From an uncultured Collinsella sp. (lineage in GTDB: Bacteria > Actinomycetota > Coriobacteriia > Coriobacteriales > Coriobacteriaceae): a stretch of DNA of 50,438 nucleotides. Every line of letters starts with the position of its first letter. Position 1 is the stretch's first letter. Shown here one piece after another: positions 24,604 through 32,155 of this stretch. Both the position numbers and the translations under genes were made by a program. The stretch covers positions 1 to 50,438 of the forward strand of contig CABQJK010000013.1 of assembly GCA_902464495.1 (NCBI GenBank). The letters run 5' to 3'. Below the pieces are notes generated by a model. That model ran no database searches, was not told the origin of the DNA, and saw nothing but the letters and a program-made list of their open reading frames with translations.

Positions 24604-25350
24604 CTAGACCGTGATGACGTTTTCCATCGCCTGGTACTTGGCGGGCACCTCACCCGCGGTGATAATCGTTGCGTCGCGGAAGTCCGCAAACTTGACGGGC
24701 GCCACCATGCCAAATTTGCTGGCATCCGAGATTACGAAGCGTTTGGCCGTATGGCGCATCGAGATGCGCTTGACCTGTGCCTCCTCGATATCGGGCGTCG
24801 TAAAGCCCTGCTCGGCAGCAATGCCGTTGGAGCCCCAAAAGCCGCAGTTAAAGTTGTAGCGGTCTAGGGTTGCCAAGGCATCGGGACCAACGAGCGCCTC
24901 GGTCTCGGGCTTGAGCTCGCCGCCCAGCACCACGGTGCGCATGCCGCGCAGGGCGAGATGCTGAGCATGGAGCACGGAGTCGGTCACATAGGTGACACCT
25001 TCAAGGTGTGGAAGATGCTCAATGAGCCTGAGCGTCGTCGAGCCCGAGTCGATGTATACAAAGCTCTCGGGCTCCACCAGCGCCGCTGCACGGGCGCAGA
25101 TACGTTCCTTGTCGTCGTTATGGAGATCGCTGCGCTCATTAAGCGTTAGGTCGCGCGTCACGTGCGCGCGCTCAAGGCTCGTCGCCCCACCGTGCACCTT
25201 GGCGATACGGTGTGCGCGGTCGAGCGTCTGCAGATCGCGCCGAATGGTAGACGCCGTCACGCCCAGGGCATCGGCAAGCTCTGGCACCGTTACTGAGCCA
25301 GCCTGCTGCACCATCGAGACGATCGCATTGAGCCTATCTTCCGCGAGCAT
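24604..25350 (-). CDS. DeoR-family transcriptional repressor
   Basis: A 248-residue DeoR-type regulator. The N-terminal helix-turn-helix is VTVPELADALGVTASTIRRD followed by LQTLDRAHRIAKVHGGA, the family signature. The C-terminal DeoRC effector domain has FVYIDSGSTTLRLIEHL (sugar-phosphate binding loop), VVLGGELKPET and SNGIAAEQGFTTPD. It starts 3 nt after the oxidoreductase stop codon, so the two are cotranscribed. Members bind phosphorylated sugars or polyols; the ligand here probably derives from the reaction of the neighbouring Gfo/Idh enzyme. It probably acts on the phased TGCG sites upstream of that gene. Confidence 0.92.
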   Translation of the reverse strand: MLAEDRLNAIVSMVQQAGSVTVPELADALGVTASTIRRDLQTLDRAHRIAKVHGGATSLERAHVTRDLTLNERSDLHNDDKERICARAAALVEPESFVYIDSGSTTLRLIEHLPHLEGVTYVTDSVLHAQHLALRGMRTVVLGGELKPETEALVGPDALATLDRYNFNCGFWGSNGIAAEQGFTTPDIEEAQVKRISMRHTAKRFVISDASKFGMVAPVKFADFRDATIITAGEVPAKYQAMENVITV

Positions 25351-25353
25351 CGC

Positions 25354-26433
25354 TTACTCCTCCTCGGGGTAGACGACTCCCCAATCGGCACGGAGCTTGG
25401 TCATCAGCTCCATAACATCAGAAGCATAATCCAGAAGCTCACGCTTGGAATCATCGCCGGCGACGGCCTTCTCGAGGTCGGCCATCTCATAGCACAGGGC
25501 GTAGGCCTCAGTGCCCGCGTGGACCTCCTCGCGGCGGCCGTCAGCGGTCCACACGATAGTGGCGTGATCGACGCGCGGATACTCGTTGACCTCGATATAG
25601 CACTTGTCGAAGCTGATAACAGAGCGCTTGGGCTGCTTGGAGTGAAGCGTAAGGCTCACGACGCCCAGCTGCTGCTCGGCGTTTCGGCAGACAATGCCGC
25701 CCGCGACGTCAACGCCAGTCTCGCAGGTATTGCCCAAGGACACGACCTCGGCGGGTTGGCTGGCCATAAACAGGCGCATGACGGAGAGCGCGTACACGCC
25801 AATGTCGAGCATGGCGCCGCCGGCAAGACTACGGTTGTAGAAGCGGTTGGTCAGGTCGCCGTACTCCTTATAGCTGCCAAAGTTGAGCTGGGCGAGGTTC
25901 ATGCGGCCGAACTCGCCGGCATCCATGCGACGGCGCAGCTCCTGATATAGCGGCATGTGGAGCACCGTGGTGGCGTCCATAAGGACCACGTTGTGCTCAT
26001 CGGCGATGGCACGGGCCTCGTCGAGCTCGGCGGAGTTGAGGGTAATGGCCTTCTCGCAGAGCACGTGCTTGCCGGCGGCCAGCGCGGCACGCAGATAGTT
26101 GATATGCGTGTTGTGCGGCGTGGTGATATAGACGGCGTCGATGTCCGGATCGGCGTAGAGGTCCTCGACCGTTTCATAGACCTTCTCGATGCCATACTGC
26201 TCGGCAAAAGCCTGAGCCTTGGACAACGTACGGTTGGCAACGCCCGCAAGCTTGCGGCCGGCAAGAGCGAGAGATTGGGCCATCTGGTTGGCAATAACGC
26301 CGCAACCGATCACAGCCCAACGGAGCTCGGGAGCCGTAAAGATGTCGTCGGGGAACGGCTTATCCTGGACCGAAGCGAACGCTGCCTTTGCTGCTGCCGC
26401 GGCGTCGAGTGGAGCCTGCTTGGAATCTGCCAT
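25354..26433 (-). CDS. Gfo/Idh/MocA-family NAD(P)-dependent oxidoreductase
   Basis: A 359-residue dehydrogenase. The Rossmann nucleotide loop is WAVIGCGVIANQMAQSLALA, followed by VYITTPHNTHINYLRAAL and GKHVLCEKAITLN, where most relatives have EKP. The C-terminal domain has the substrate-side LAGGAMLDIGVYALSVMRLF. Members oxidise or reduce sugars, inositols or similar polyols; the substrate cannot be named. ATG 26433 is preceded by AGGAGG; an in-frame upstream ATG lacks a site. The first 40 residues (Ala/Lys-rich) extend beyond the usual family start. It forms an operon with the DeoR regulator. Confidence 0.9.
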   Translation of the reverse strand: MADSKQAPLDAAAAAKAAFASVQDKPFPDDIFTAPELRWAVIGCGVIANQMAQSLALAGRKLAGVANRTLSKAQAFAEQYGIEKVYETVEDLYADPDIDAVYITTPHNTHINYLRAALAAGKHVLCEKAITLNSAELDEARAIADEHNVVLMDATTVLHMPLYQELRRRMDAGEFGRMNLAQLNFGSYKEYGDLTNRFYNRSLAGGAMLDIGVYALSVMRLFMASQPAEVVSLGNTCETGVDVAGGIVCRNAEQQLGVVSLTLHSKQPKRSVISFDKCYIEVNEYPRVDHATIVWTADGRREEVHAGTEAYALCYEMADLEKAVAGDDSKRELLDYASDVMELMTKLRADWGVVYPEEE

Positions 26434-26483
26434 GAGTGCCTCCTGCGTCATAGAACGTCTTGCATTTCTGACAGCTCTATATT

Positions 26484-26612
26484 CGCACAAACACGCGCGT
26501 CTGTGCGCGTTTTTGCGTATCTCACCGCTAAACGGTCATTTTTACCCCGTAAACGGCGCATCTATACGCATATTCACGCAATCCCACGCAGACAAATGCG
26601 CACAAACACGCA
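26484..26612 (-). promoter_or_regulatory. Operator region with 10-bp-phased TGCG/CGCA repeats upstream of the oxidoreductase-deoR operon
   Basis: CGCA on the plus strand (TGCG on the minus) begins at 26557, 26567, 26577, 26587, 26599 and 26609, one helical turn apart. A second cluster nearer the gene has CGCA/CGCG/TGCG words at 26484, 26494, 26504 and 26514. DeoR-family repressors typically bind such repeated short words. Autoregulation by the DeoR protein is inference. Confidence 0.55.
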
Positions 26613-26677
26613 TTATCAGATGAATGGGAAGAAGGAAGAATCGAATCATCTGACTCCAAATGAGTGTCCCAAACTGC

Positions 26678-26732
26678 CGGCAGGAAGGGAACGTCCCCGG
26701 ATGCCATCACTTGGGTACGTCCCCTCCTGCCG
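26678..26732. repeat. Imperfect inverted repeat
   Basis: CGGCAGGAAGGGAACGT (26678-26694) pairs with ACGTCCCCTCCTGCCG (26717-26732), with one mismatch and one bulge and a 22-nt loop. It is part of the 26434-26987 gap, which contains no gene. Confidence 0.7.
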
Positions 26733-26771
26733 CATTCATCTAGCTGCTGCGCCATCGAAACTGAACCTACG

Positions 26772-26842
26772 TAAGTTGCGGTGAAATAGGGATTGTTTAG
26801 CCCGCCAGAGCCCCTCATCAGTCCCTATTTCACCGCAACTTA
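26772..26842. repeat. Perfect 21-bp inverted repeat
   Basis: The 21 bases of 26772-26792 (core AAGTTGCGGTGAAATAGGG) are exactly complementary to 26822-26842, with a 29-nt loop. Not followed by a T-run. It is one of several palindromic intergenic elements in this genome. Confidence 0.85.
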
Positions 26843-26853
26843 GCTGAAGACCG

Positions 26854-26925
26854 TCCCAAATGACTAGCCGTTTAAGAACGTCCCCAACGACTAGTCATTT
26901 AAGTCTGTCCCCAATGAGTAGGTAT
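26854..26925. repeat. 27-bp direct repeats
   Basis: Two 27-bp units (26854-26880 and 26881-26907) share TCCC-AA-GACTAG and TTTAAG, and a third partial unit TCCCCAATGAGTAGG starts at 26908. They abut the ribosomal operon terminator. Confidence 0.75.
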
Positions 26926-26927
26926 AG

Positions 26928-26958
26928 AAAAAGGCCCGGGTGCCGTGGCATCCGGGCC
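26928..26958 (-). terminator. Terminator of the ribosomal protein operon
   Basis: Reading leftward, GGCCCGGATGCC and GGCACCCGGGCC (plus-strand arms 26947-26958 and 26933-26944; 12-bp stem with one T-G pair) are followed by TTTTT. It lies about 30 nt past the rplX stop codon and shows that this ribosomal operon ends after L24. Confidence 0.88.
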
Positions 26959-26987
26959 TTTACTAGCAACTTGATGTTGCGGGCAGC

Positions 26988-27293
26988 TTAGAACTTGTGG
27001 CCGCACTTCTTGCAGACGCGCAGCTTGTTCTTGCCGTCCTTCTCGTGACCGACGCGGGTAACCTTACCGCACTCGGGGCAAACGAGATTGACGTTGGAGG
27101 CATCGATGGGAGCCTCCTGCGAAACGATGCCGCCCTGCTGGTTGGCAGCGTTGGGCTTGACGGCCTTCTTGACGACCGAAACGCCCTCGACAACGACCTT
27201 GTTCTCGGCGGGGAGAGCACGCAGGATAACGCCCTGCTTGCCTCGATCCTTACCAGAGAGAACCTGGACCTTATCGCCCTTCTTGATATACAT
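26988..27293 (-). CDS. rplX: 50S ribosomal protein L24
   Basis: A 101-residue protein opening with the KOW motif MYIKKGDKVQVLSGKDRGKQ that defines L24, an early assembly protein binding the 5' region of 23S rRNA. It continues with VVEGVSVVKKAVKPNAANQQ. The C-terminus CPECGKVTRVGHEKDGKNKL, with a later CKKCG, carries a four-cysteine zinc-ribbon pattern, as in many Actinobacteria. Last gene of the operon: L5, which normally follows, is absent and a terminator lies here instead. Confidence 0.97.
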   Translation of the reverse strand: MYIKKGDKVQVLSGKDRGKQGVILRALPAENKVVVEGVSVVKKAVKPNAANQQGGIVSQEAPIDASNVNLVCPECGKVTRVGHEKDGKNKLRVCKKCGHKF

Positions 27294-27306
27294 ATATCTC
27301 CCCTAA

Positions 27307-27675
27307 CTACAGGGTCTCGGGAGCGAGCGAGACGATCTTCATGTACTTCTTGTCACGAAGCTCGCGAGCGACGGGCCCGAAGATACGGGTGCCGACGGGC
27401 GAACCATCGTTGTTGATGACAACGCAAGCGTTCTCATCAAAGCGAATGTAGGAGCCATCCTTGCGGCGGATCTCCTTAACGGTGCGAACGACGACGCAAC
27501 GGACAACGTCCTTCTTCTTGACGTTGGCGCCAGGGGTAGCCTCCTGGACAGCACCGATGAACACATCGCCGATGCCTGCATAACGACGCTTGGAACCGCC
27601 AAGCACCTTGATGCAGCGAATCTTGCGAGCGCCGGAGTTGTCGGCGACGTTCAGCATGGTTTGCATCTGAATCAT
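27307..27675 (-). CDS. rplN: 50S ribosomal protein L14
   Basis: A 122-residue protein of exactly the usual length. MIQMQTMLNVADNSGARKIR, the VGDVF-like GIGDVFIGAVQEATP and the ending GTRIFGPVARELRDKKYMKI are diagnostic. L14 contacts L19 and helix 95 of 23S rRNA. It lies 13 nt before rplX. The 118-nt gap upstream (27676-27793), unusual inside this operon, has an imperfect -35/-10 pair on the minus strand (TTGTAC, 17 nt, TATGCC), so an internal promoter is possible. Confidence 0.98.
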   Translation of the reverse strand: MIQMQTMLNVADNSGARKIRCIKVLGGSKRRYAGIGDVFIGAVQEATPGANVKKKDVVRCVVVRTVKEIRRKDGSYIRFDENACVVINNDGSPVGTRIFGPVARELRDKKYMKIVSLAPETL

Positions 27676-27793
27676 GGTAGATGTTCCTCCGAACTAAGAA
27701 CCGAAGAGAGGTGCGCAGCCTTTATGCGGCCTGTGGTATGCAAGCCAGGCATACGCACATCTTCGGAAACGTACAAGTCGTAAGAGCGACTGC

Positions 27794-28054
27794 TTATTTA
27801 GCGCGCTCGACGACCTCGATGAGGCGCCAACGCTTCATCTTGGACATAGGACGGGTCTCCATAACGCGGACGGTATCGCCCACGCCAGCCGTGCACTCCT
27901 CGTCGTGAGCGTGCAGCTTCTTGGAGCTGGTCATCATCTTGCCGTACTTGGGGTGACGCTTGCGCTCGGTGATGGTGACAACAATGGTCTTGGCACCGGA
28001 GACGGAGGTAACGACACCCGTACGGACCTTACGCGAGTTACGCGAATCAGTCAT
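27794..28054 (-). CDS. rpsQ: 30S ribosomal protein S17
   Basis: An 86-residue primary binding protein of 16S rRNA. NSRKVRTGVVTSVSGAKTIV, ERKRHPKYGKMMTSSKKLHA and GDTVRVMETRPMSKMKRWRL are characteristic. Normal length. It lies 16 nt after rpmC. A 118-nt gap separates it from rplN. Confidence 0.98.
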   Translation of the reverse strand: MTDSRNSRKVRTGVVTSVSGAKTIVVTITERKRHPKYGKMMTSSKKLHAHDEECTAGVGDTVRVMETRPMSKMKRWRLIEVVERAK

Positions 28055-28070
28055 GTTCTCTCCTTAGGTC

Positions 28071-28286
28071 CTACTCGGCGACAGCGGACTTCTCCGCTGC
28101 GATCTCGCGGGCGCGCTGCTCCGTGAGGACGCGAGCGATGTCCTTCTTCACGGTGTTGACGCGAGCGGTGTTGTCCAGCTGGCTGGTGGCCATCTGGAAA
28201 CGAAGGTTAAAGAGCTCGGCGCGCATTTCCTTCAGCTTCTCAACGAGCTGAGCGTCCGAGAGCTCACGAATCTCTGCGGGCTTCAT
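28071..28286 (-). CDS. rpmC: 50S ribosomal protein L29
   Basis: A 71-residue protein: MKPAEIRELSDAQLVEKLKE, then LFNLRFQMATSQLDNTARVN, typical of L29 at the peptide tunnel exit. Its ATG overlaps the rplP stop codon (TAATG), which indicates translational coupling. Confidence 0.97.
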   Translation of the reverse strand: MKPAEIRELSDAQLVEKLKEMRAELFNLRFQMATSQLDNTARVNTVKKDIARVLTEQRAREIAAEKSAVAE

Positions 28287-28789
28287 TAGTTCTCCTCCTT
28301 GGCGGCGGCGGCGTCCTCAGCAGCCCACTTGGCCTCGAGAGCGGCCTCCTCAGCCATCTCCTTCTCGATGCGCTGCTCAGCGTTCTTGGCAGCAACAATC
28401 TTGGTCTTGATGGGAAGCTTGTGCTGTGCAAGACGCAGAGCCTCGCGAGCGACCTCCTCGGGCACGCCCTTGACCTCGAACATGATGCGGCCGGGCTTGA
28501 CGACGGCCACCCACTCCTCGGGGTTACCCTTACCAGAACCCATGCGAGTCTCGGCAGGCTTCTTGGTGATGGGCTTATCGGGGAAGATCGTGATGTAGAC
28601 ACGACCGCCACGCTTCATGTAGCGGGTCATGGCAATACGAGCGGCCTCGATCTGACGGTTGGTGATCCAATGGGCCTCGAGAGCCTGGATACCAAACTCG
28701 CCGAAATGCAGCTCGGTATTACCCTTGGCCTGGCCCTTCATGGAGCCACGCTGCACCTTGCGGTGAAGAATACGCTTAGGGGCAAGCAC
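28286..28789 (-). CDS. rplP: 50S ribosomal protein L16 with a C-terminal extension
   Basis: A 167-residue protein; L16 is usually 136-144 residues. The core is normal: MLAPKRILHRKVQRGSMKGQ, EAARIAMTRYMKRGGRVYIT, RMGSGKGNPEEWVAVVKPGR and the ALRLAQHKLPIKTKIV end. About 28 extra residues rich in Ala and Glu (EKEMAEEAALEAKWAAEDAA) follow. The start is GTG overlapping the rpsC stop codon by one base. L16 organises the A-site region near the peptidyl transferase centre; the extension should be surface-exposed. Confidence 0.96.
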   Translation of the reverse strand: MLAPKRILHRKVQRGSMKGQAKGNTELHFGEFGIQALEAHWITNRQIEAARIAMTRYMKRGGRVYITIFPDKPITKKPAETRMGSGKGNPEEWVAVVKPGRIMFEVKGVPEEVAREALRLAQHKLPIKTKIVAAKNAEQRIEKEMAEEAALEAKWAAEDAAAAKEEN

Positions 28790-29499
28790 TACTGACCCCT
28801 CCTCTCGGAGTTACGACGACGAGGACGGGAAGAGCCCTCGAGTGCAGGGTTGGGAACAGGCTGGCCCGGGAGCTTCTCGCCCAGGTAGATCCAGACCTTC
28901 ACGCCGCAAGCGCCCATGGTGGTGCTGGCGACAGCCGTGCCGTAGTCGATCTTGGCACGGAGGGTGTGCAGAGGCACGCGACCCTCGCGGTACCACTCAC
29001 GACGGCCCATCTCGGCACCGCCGAGACGACCGGAGCACTGGATACGGATGCCCTTAGCGCCGGCCTTGCGGGCGGACTGGACAGCCTTGCGCATAGCGCG
29101 ACGGAAGGCAACGCGGCCCTCGAGCTGCTCGGCGATAGACTGAGCAACGAGGTTGGCGTCGAGCTCGGGGCGCTTGATCTCGACAACGTCGACGGAGAGC
29201 TGGCCCTTGGAGACGCCAGCGACCTTCTCGAGCTCGGTGCGGAGGGTATCGATCTCGGCACCCTTCTTACCGATGACAACGCCGGGGCGAGCGGTGAGGA
29301 TGATGACCTTCACCTTGTCGCCAGCGCGCTCGATCTCGACGCGGGAGACAGCTGCGCGGGAAAGACGCTTCTCGAGGTACTTGCGGATCTCGAGATCGTT
29401 ACCGAGGGTCTTAGCGTAATCCTTCTCTGCGAACCAGCGGGAGCGCCAGTTCTCGGTGATGCCAAGACGGAAGCCGGTGGGGTAGACTTTCTGACCCAT
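28789..29499 (-). CDS. rpsC: 30S ribosomal protein S3
   Basis: A 236-residue protein with MGQKVYPTGFRLGITENWRS, the KH domain VIGKKGAEIDTLRTELEKVA and the C-terminal GRLGGAEMGRREWYREGRVP. S3 forms part of the mRNA entry channel. The C-terminal tail is Arg-rich. It lies 6 nt after rplV and overlaps rplP by one base. Confidence 0.98.
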   Translation of the reverse strand: MGQKVYPTGFRLGITENWRSRWFAEKDYAKTLGNDLEIRKYLEKRLSRAAVSRVEIERAGDKVKVIILTARPGVVIGKKGAEIDTLRTELEKVAGVSKGQLSVDVVEIKRPELDANLVAQSIAEQLEGRVAFRRAMRKAVQSARKAGAKGIRIQCSGRLGGAEMGRREWYREGRVPLHTLRAKIDYGTAVASTTMGACGVKVWIYLGEKLPGQPVPNPALEGSSRPRRRNSERRGQ

Positions 29500-29505
29500 A
29501 CAGCT

Positions 29506-29877
29506 TTACGCCTCCTTTCGAGGAGCAACGACGACGGTGATGTGGGAAGTACGCTTCAGAATGCGAGAAGCGGAACCCTTGGCGCGGGGACGGATGCGCT
29601 TAAGCGTCGGACCCTCGTCAACATAGGCAGCGGCGACAACCAGGTTGTCGGCACGCAGACCGTTGTTGTTCTCGGCGTTCGCAACGGCGGAACGGAGAAC
29701 CTTCTCGACATCCACGGCGACGGCGCGGTCGCAGAAGTGGAGGATGTCGAAGGCCTGAGCGACAGGCTTGCGGCGGATCAGATCGACCACCAGGCGGGCC
29801 TTGCTGGGGGAAACACGCACGTACTTAGCGACGGCGCGAACCTCGGTGGCCTCAGTTTCAATAGACTTAGTTGCCAT
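29506..29877 (-). CDS. rplV: 50S ribosomal protein L22
   Basis: A 123-residue protein: AVAKYVRVSPSKARLVVDLI, NAENNNGLRADNLVVAAAYV and the hairpin RPRAKGSASRILKRTSHITV that lines the exit tunnel, where macrolide-resistance changes occur in other species. Normal length with a short Thr/Glu-rich N-terminus. It lies 14 nt after rpsS. Confidence 0.98.
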   Translation of the reverse strand: MATKSIETEATEVRAVAKYVRVSPSKARLVVDLIRRKPVAQAFDILHFCDRAVAVDVEKVLRSAVANAENNNGLRADNLVVAAAYVDEGPTLKRIRPRAKGSASRILKRTSHITVVVAPRKEA

Positions 29878-29891
29878 TTACGGTTAACCCC

Positions 29892-30152
29892 CTATTTGGC
29901 CTTGTGGCCACGGAACGTACGAGTCGGCGCGAACTCGCCGAGCTTGTGACCAACCATGGACTCGGTAACATACACGGGCACATGCTTGCGGCCGTCGTGG
30001 ACGGCGATGGTGTGACCAACCATCTCGGGGAAGATGGTGGACGCGCGGGACCAGGTCTTCACGACGTCCTTCTTGCCAGCCTCGTTCATCGCGGTGATAC
30101 GCGAGAGAAGGCGAGTCTCCACGAACGGGCCCTTTTTGAGACTTCTGCTCAT
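29892..30152 (-). CDS. rpsS: 30S ribosomal protein S19
   Basis: An 86-residue protein: MSRSLKKGPFVETRLLSRIT, STIFPEMVGHTIAVHDGRKH and LGEFAPTRTFRGHKAK are diagnostic. S19 binds S13 in the 30S head. ATG 30152 is preceded by AGGAG. It lies 32 nt after rplB. Confidence 0.98.
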   Translation of the reverse strand: MSRSLKKGPFVETRLLSRITAMNEAGKKDVVKTWSRASTIFPEMVGHTIAVHDGRKHVPVYVTESMVGHKLGEFAPTRTFRGHKAK

Positions 30153-30184
30153 AAGTGCTTTCTCCTAAAACTCGGTATCCGAAA

Positions 30185-31015
30185 TTACTTCTTACGGCGA
30201 CGAATGATGTGCTGGTTCGAGACCTTCTTCTTCTTGCGCGTACGAAGGCCCTTCGTCGGCTTACCCCAGGGGGTAACAGAGGGACGACCAGAGGTGTGGT
30301 TCTTGCCCTCGCCACCGCCGTGCGGGTGGTCGACAGGGTTCATGACGGTACCGCGGACGGTCGGGCGCACGTTCATGTGACGCTTACGGCCGGCCTTGCC
30401 GATGACGATGTTGGCGTGATCGGCGTTGCCGACCTCACCGACGGTGGCGCGGCAGGTAACGAGGATGCGGCGCATCTCGGAGGAAGGCATACGGACGATA
30501 GCGTACTTGCCCTCCTTACCCATCAGCTGGCAGGAATTACCGGCGGAACGGGCGATAGCAGCGCCCTTGCCCGGCTGGAACTCGACGGCGTGGATGAGCG
30601 TACCGACGGGGATGTCGGCGAGGGGCAGAGCGTTGCCCGGCTTGATGTCGGCGTCAGAACCGGACATGATGGTCTGACCGACCTCGAGGCCCTTGGGGGC
30701 CAGGATGTAGCGCTTCTCACCGTCAGCGTAGTGCAGCAGAGCGATGCGAGCGGAACGGTTCGGATCGTACTCGATCGTGGCAACCTTGGCGGGCACGCCG
30801 TCCTTGTTGCGCTTGAAGTCGATCACGCGGTAACGACGCTTCACGCCGCCGCCCTGGTGGCGGGTGGTGATGCGGCCGTTGTTGTTACGACCGGCCTTCT
30901 TGGGCAGGGGCTCGAGAAGAGACTTCTCGGGCTTGGTGCAGGTGATCTCGGAGAAATCGGAGATCGTCTGCCAACGCCTACCAGCGGAGGTCGGCTTAAG
31001 GTGCTTTACAGCCAT
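30185..31015 (-). CDS. rplB: 50S ribosomal protein L2
   Basis: A 276-residue protein of normal length starting MAVKHLKPTSAGRRWQTISD. ATG 31015 follows AAAGGGA at 5 nt; further upstream starts lie in the leader. The peptidyl-transferase-associated GTVMNPVDHPHGGGEGKNHT (with the conserved His) and the basic end GLRTRKKKKVSNQHIIRRRK are present. A 179-nt gap (31016-31194) with a motif and stem-loop separates it from rplW, so rplB may have its own regulatory signals. Confidence 0.98.
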   Translation of the reverse strand: MAVKHLKPTSAGRRWQTISDFSEITCTKPEKSLLEPLPKKAGRNNNGRITTRHQGGGVKRRYRVIDFKRNKDGVPAKVATIEYDPNRSARIALLHYADGEKRYILAPKGLEVGQTIMSGSDADIKPGNALPLADIPVGTLIHAVEFQPGKGAAIARSAGNSCQLMGKEGKYAIVRMPSSEMRRILVTCRATVGEVGNADHANIVIGKAGRKRHMNVRPTVRGTVMNPVDHPHGGGEGKNHTSGRPSVTPWGKPTKGLRTRKKKKVSNQHIIRRRKK

Positions 31016-31094
31016 TACAATCCCTTTCAATAGGAATCCGTTAGCCATCGCAGACAGGGATTCGAGGTTCTGCCTCGGGTGCGATGACACCGGA

Positions 31095-31120
31095 CGTATA
31101 CACGGTTCCGGGCGTGTCCA
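31095..31120 (-). promoter_or_regulatory. Shared ribosomal-operon motif upstream of rplB
   Basis: On the minus strand the site reads TGGACACGCCCGGAACCGTG followed by TATACG. It is nearly the same as the site before rplC (32960-32985) and related to that before rpsL (50241-50266). Just upstream a CGGGCGT pairs with its ACGCCCG to form a 7-bp hairpin. TATACG/TATACT may be a -10 box. Function unknown. Confidence 0.4.
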
Positions 31121-31140
31121 TTTTATACGCCCGAAACCTT

Positions 31141-31176
31141 GAGCTCTCGCCTCCCCTATTTGGGAGGCATGAGCTC
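31141..31176. repeat. Stem-loop in the rplW-rplB gap
   Basis: GAGCTC (31141-31146) and GCCTCCC (31149-31155) pair with GGGAGGC (31162-31168) and GAGCTC (31171-31176), a two-part stem of 13 pairs, about 20 nt after the rplW stop codon. No T-run follows, so attenuation or transcript processing are both possible. Confidence 0.65.
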
Positions 31177-31194
31177 ACTCAACAGCAGCGAGTC

Positions 31195-31482
31195 TTAGGC
31201 CTGGTTGCCAAAGACCTCGATGGTGTCGCCCTCGGCCAGCGTGACGATGGCCTTCTTCCAAGAACGGGTCTTGCCGGCGACATAGCGCACGCGCTTGGTC
31301 TTGGGCTTGACCGTCAGGGTGTTCACGCGAACGACCTTGACGCCGAAGATCTCCTCGACAGCGTCCTTGATCTGATACTTGTTAGCATCCTTGGCGACCT
31401 CGAACGTGTACTTGTTCAGCTCCATGCCGGAGAAGGAACGCTCGGACACGATCGGACGGATGATGATCTCGTGGGCGGTCAT
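31195..31482 (-). CDS. rplW: 50S ribosomal protein L23
   Basis: A 95-residue protein: EIIIRPIVSERSFSGMELNK, EVAKDANKYQIKDAVEEIFG and VNTLTVKPKTKRVRYVAGKT. L23 sits at the tunnel exit and docks SRP and trigger factor. It starts directly after the rplD stop codon (no gap), which suggests translational coupling. Confidence 0.98.
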   Translation of the reverse strand: MTAHEIIIRPIVSERSFSGMELNKYTFEVAKDANKYQIKDAVEEIFGVKVVRVNTLTVKPKTKRVRYVAGKTRSWKKAIVTLAEGDTIEVFGNQA

Positions 31483-32109
31483 TTATGCAAGCACCTCCCC
31501 GAAGTGAGCGGCGATGTCGGCGGGCATCAGCACAGCGTTGTTGTTGACGAGATCGTAGGTGTTGGCCTCGTCAGCGGTGATGATGAACGTCTTAGGAATG
31601 TTGCGGAACGACAGGTAGGCGTTGACGTCCTCATCGCGAACGATGATGGTCAGACGCTTGCCCTCAAGGCCGAGAGCCTTGAGCATGGCGACAGCAGCCT
31701 TGGTGGAAGGCTTCTCGAAGCCGTAGTCGTCGACGAGCACGAGCTCGCCATCGGCCAGCTTGGCGGACAGCGCGGAGCGCATAGCCAGCTTGACCTCCTT
31801 GTTGTTCATACGCTTAGCGTAGGAACGGGGCTTGGGGGCGAAGACAACGCCACCGTGACGCCACTGGGCAGCACGGATGGAACCCTGGCGGGCACGGCCG
31901 GTGCCCTTCTGACGCCAAGGCTTCTTGCCGCCACCGGAAACCTCAGAGCGGCCCTTAGCAGACTGGGTGCCCTGACGCCAAGAGGCCATCTGGCACTTGA
32001 CGATGTGGTGCATAACGTGGATGTTCGGCTCGATGCCGTACACCTCAGCGGCGAGCTCGGCCTCGGCGACCTTCTTGCCCTCGCTGTTCTTTACTTCAAA
32101 CTTTGCCAT
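31483..32109 (-). CDS. rplD: 50S ribosomal protein L4
   Basis: A 208-residue protein with KSEVSGGGKKPWRQKGTGRA followed by RQGSIRAAQWRHGGVVFAPK, the tunnel-lining loop of L4. In E. coli L4 also represses its own S10 operon; here rpsJ is not in the operon, so that control, if present, would act on an rplC leader. It starts 46 nt after rplC. Confidence 0.98.
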   Translation of the reverse strand: MAKFEVKNSEGKKVAEAELAAEVYGIEPNIHVMHHIVKCQMASWRQGTQSAKGRSEVSGGGKKPWRQKGTGRARQGSIRAAQWRHGGVVFAPKPRSYAKRMNNKEVKLAMRSALSAKLADGELVLVDDYGFEKPSTKAAVAMLKALGLEGKRLTIIVRDEDVNAYLSFRNIPKTFIITADEANTYDLVNNNAVLMPADIAAHFGEVLA

Positions 32110-32155
32110 TTAAGTGTTCTCCTTGGTATGACGCTGGGCTAAATGGGCTGGGCCC

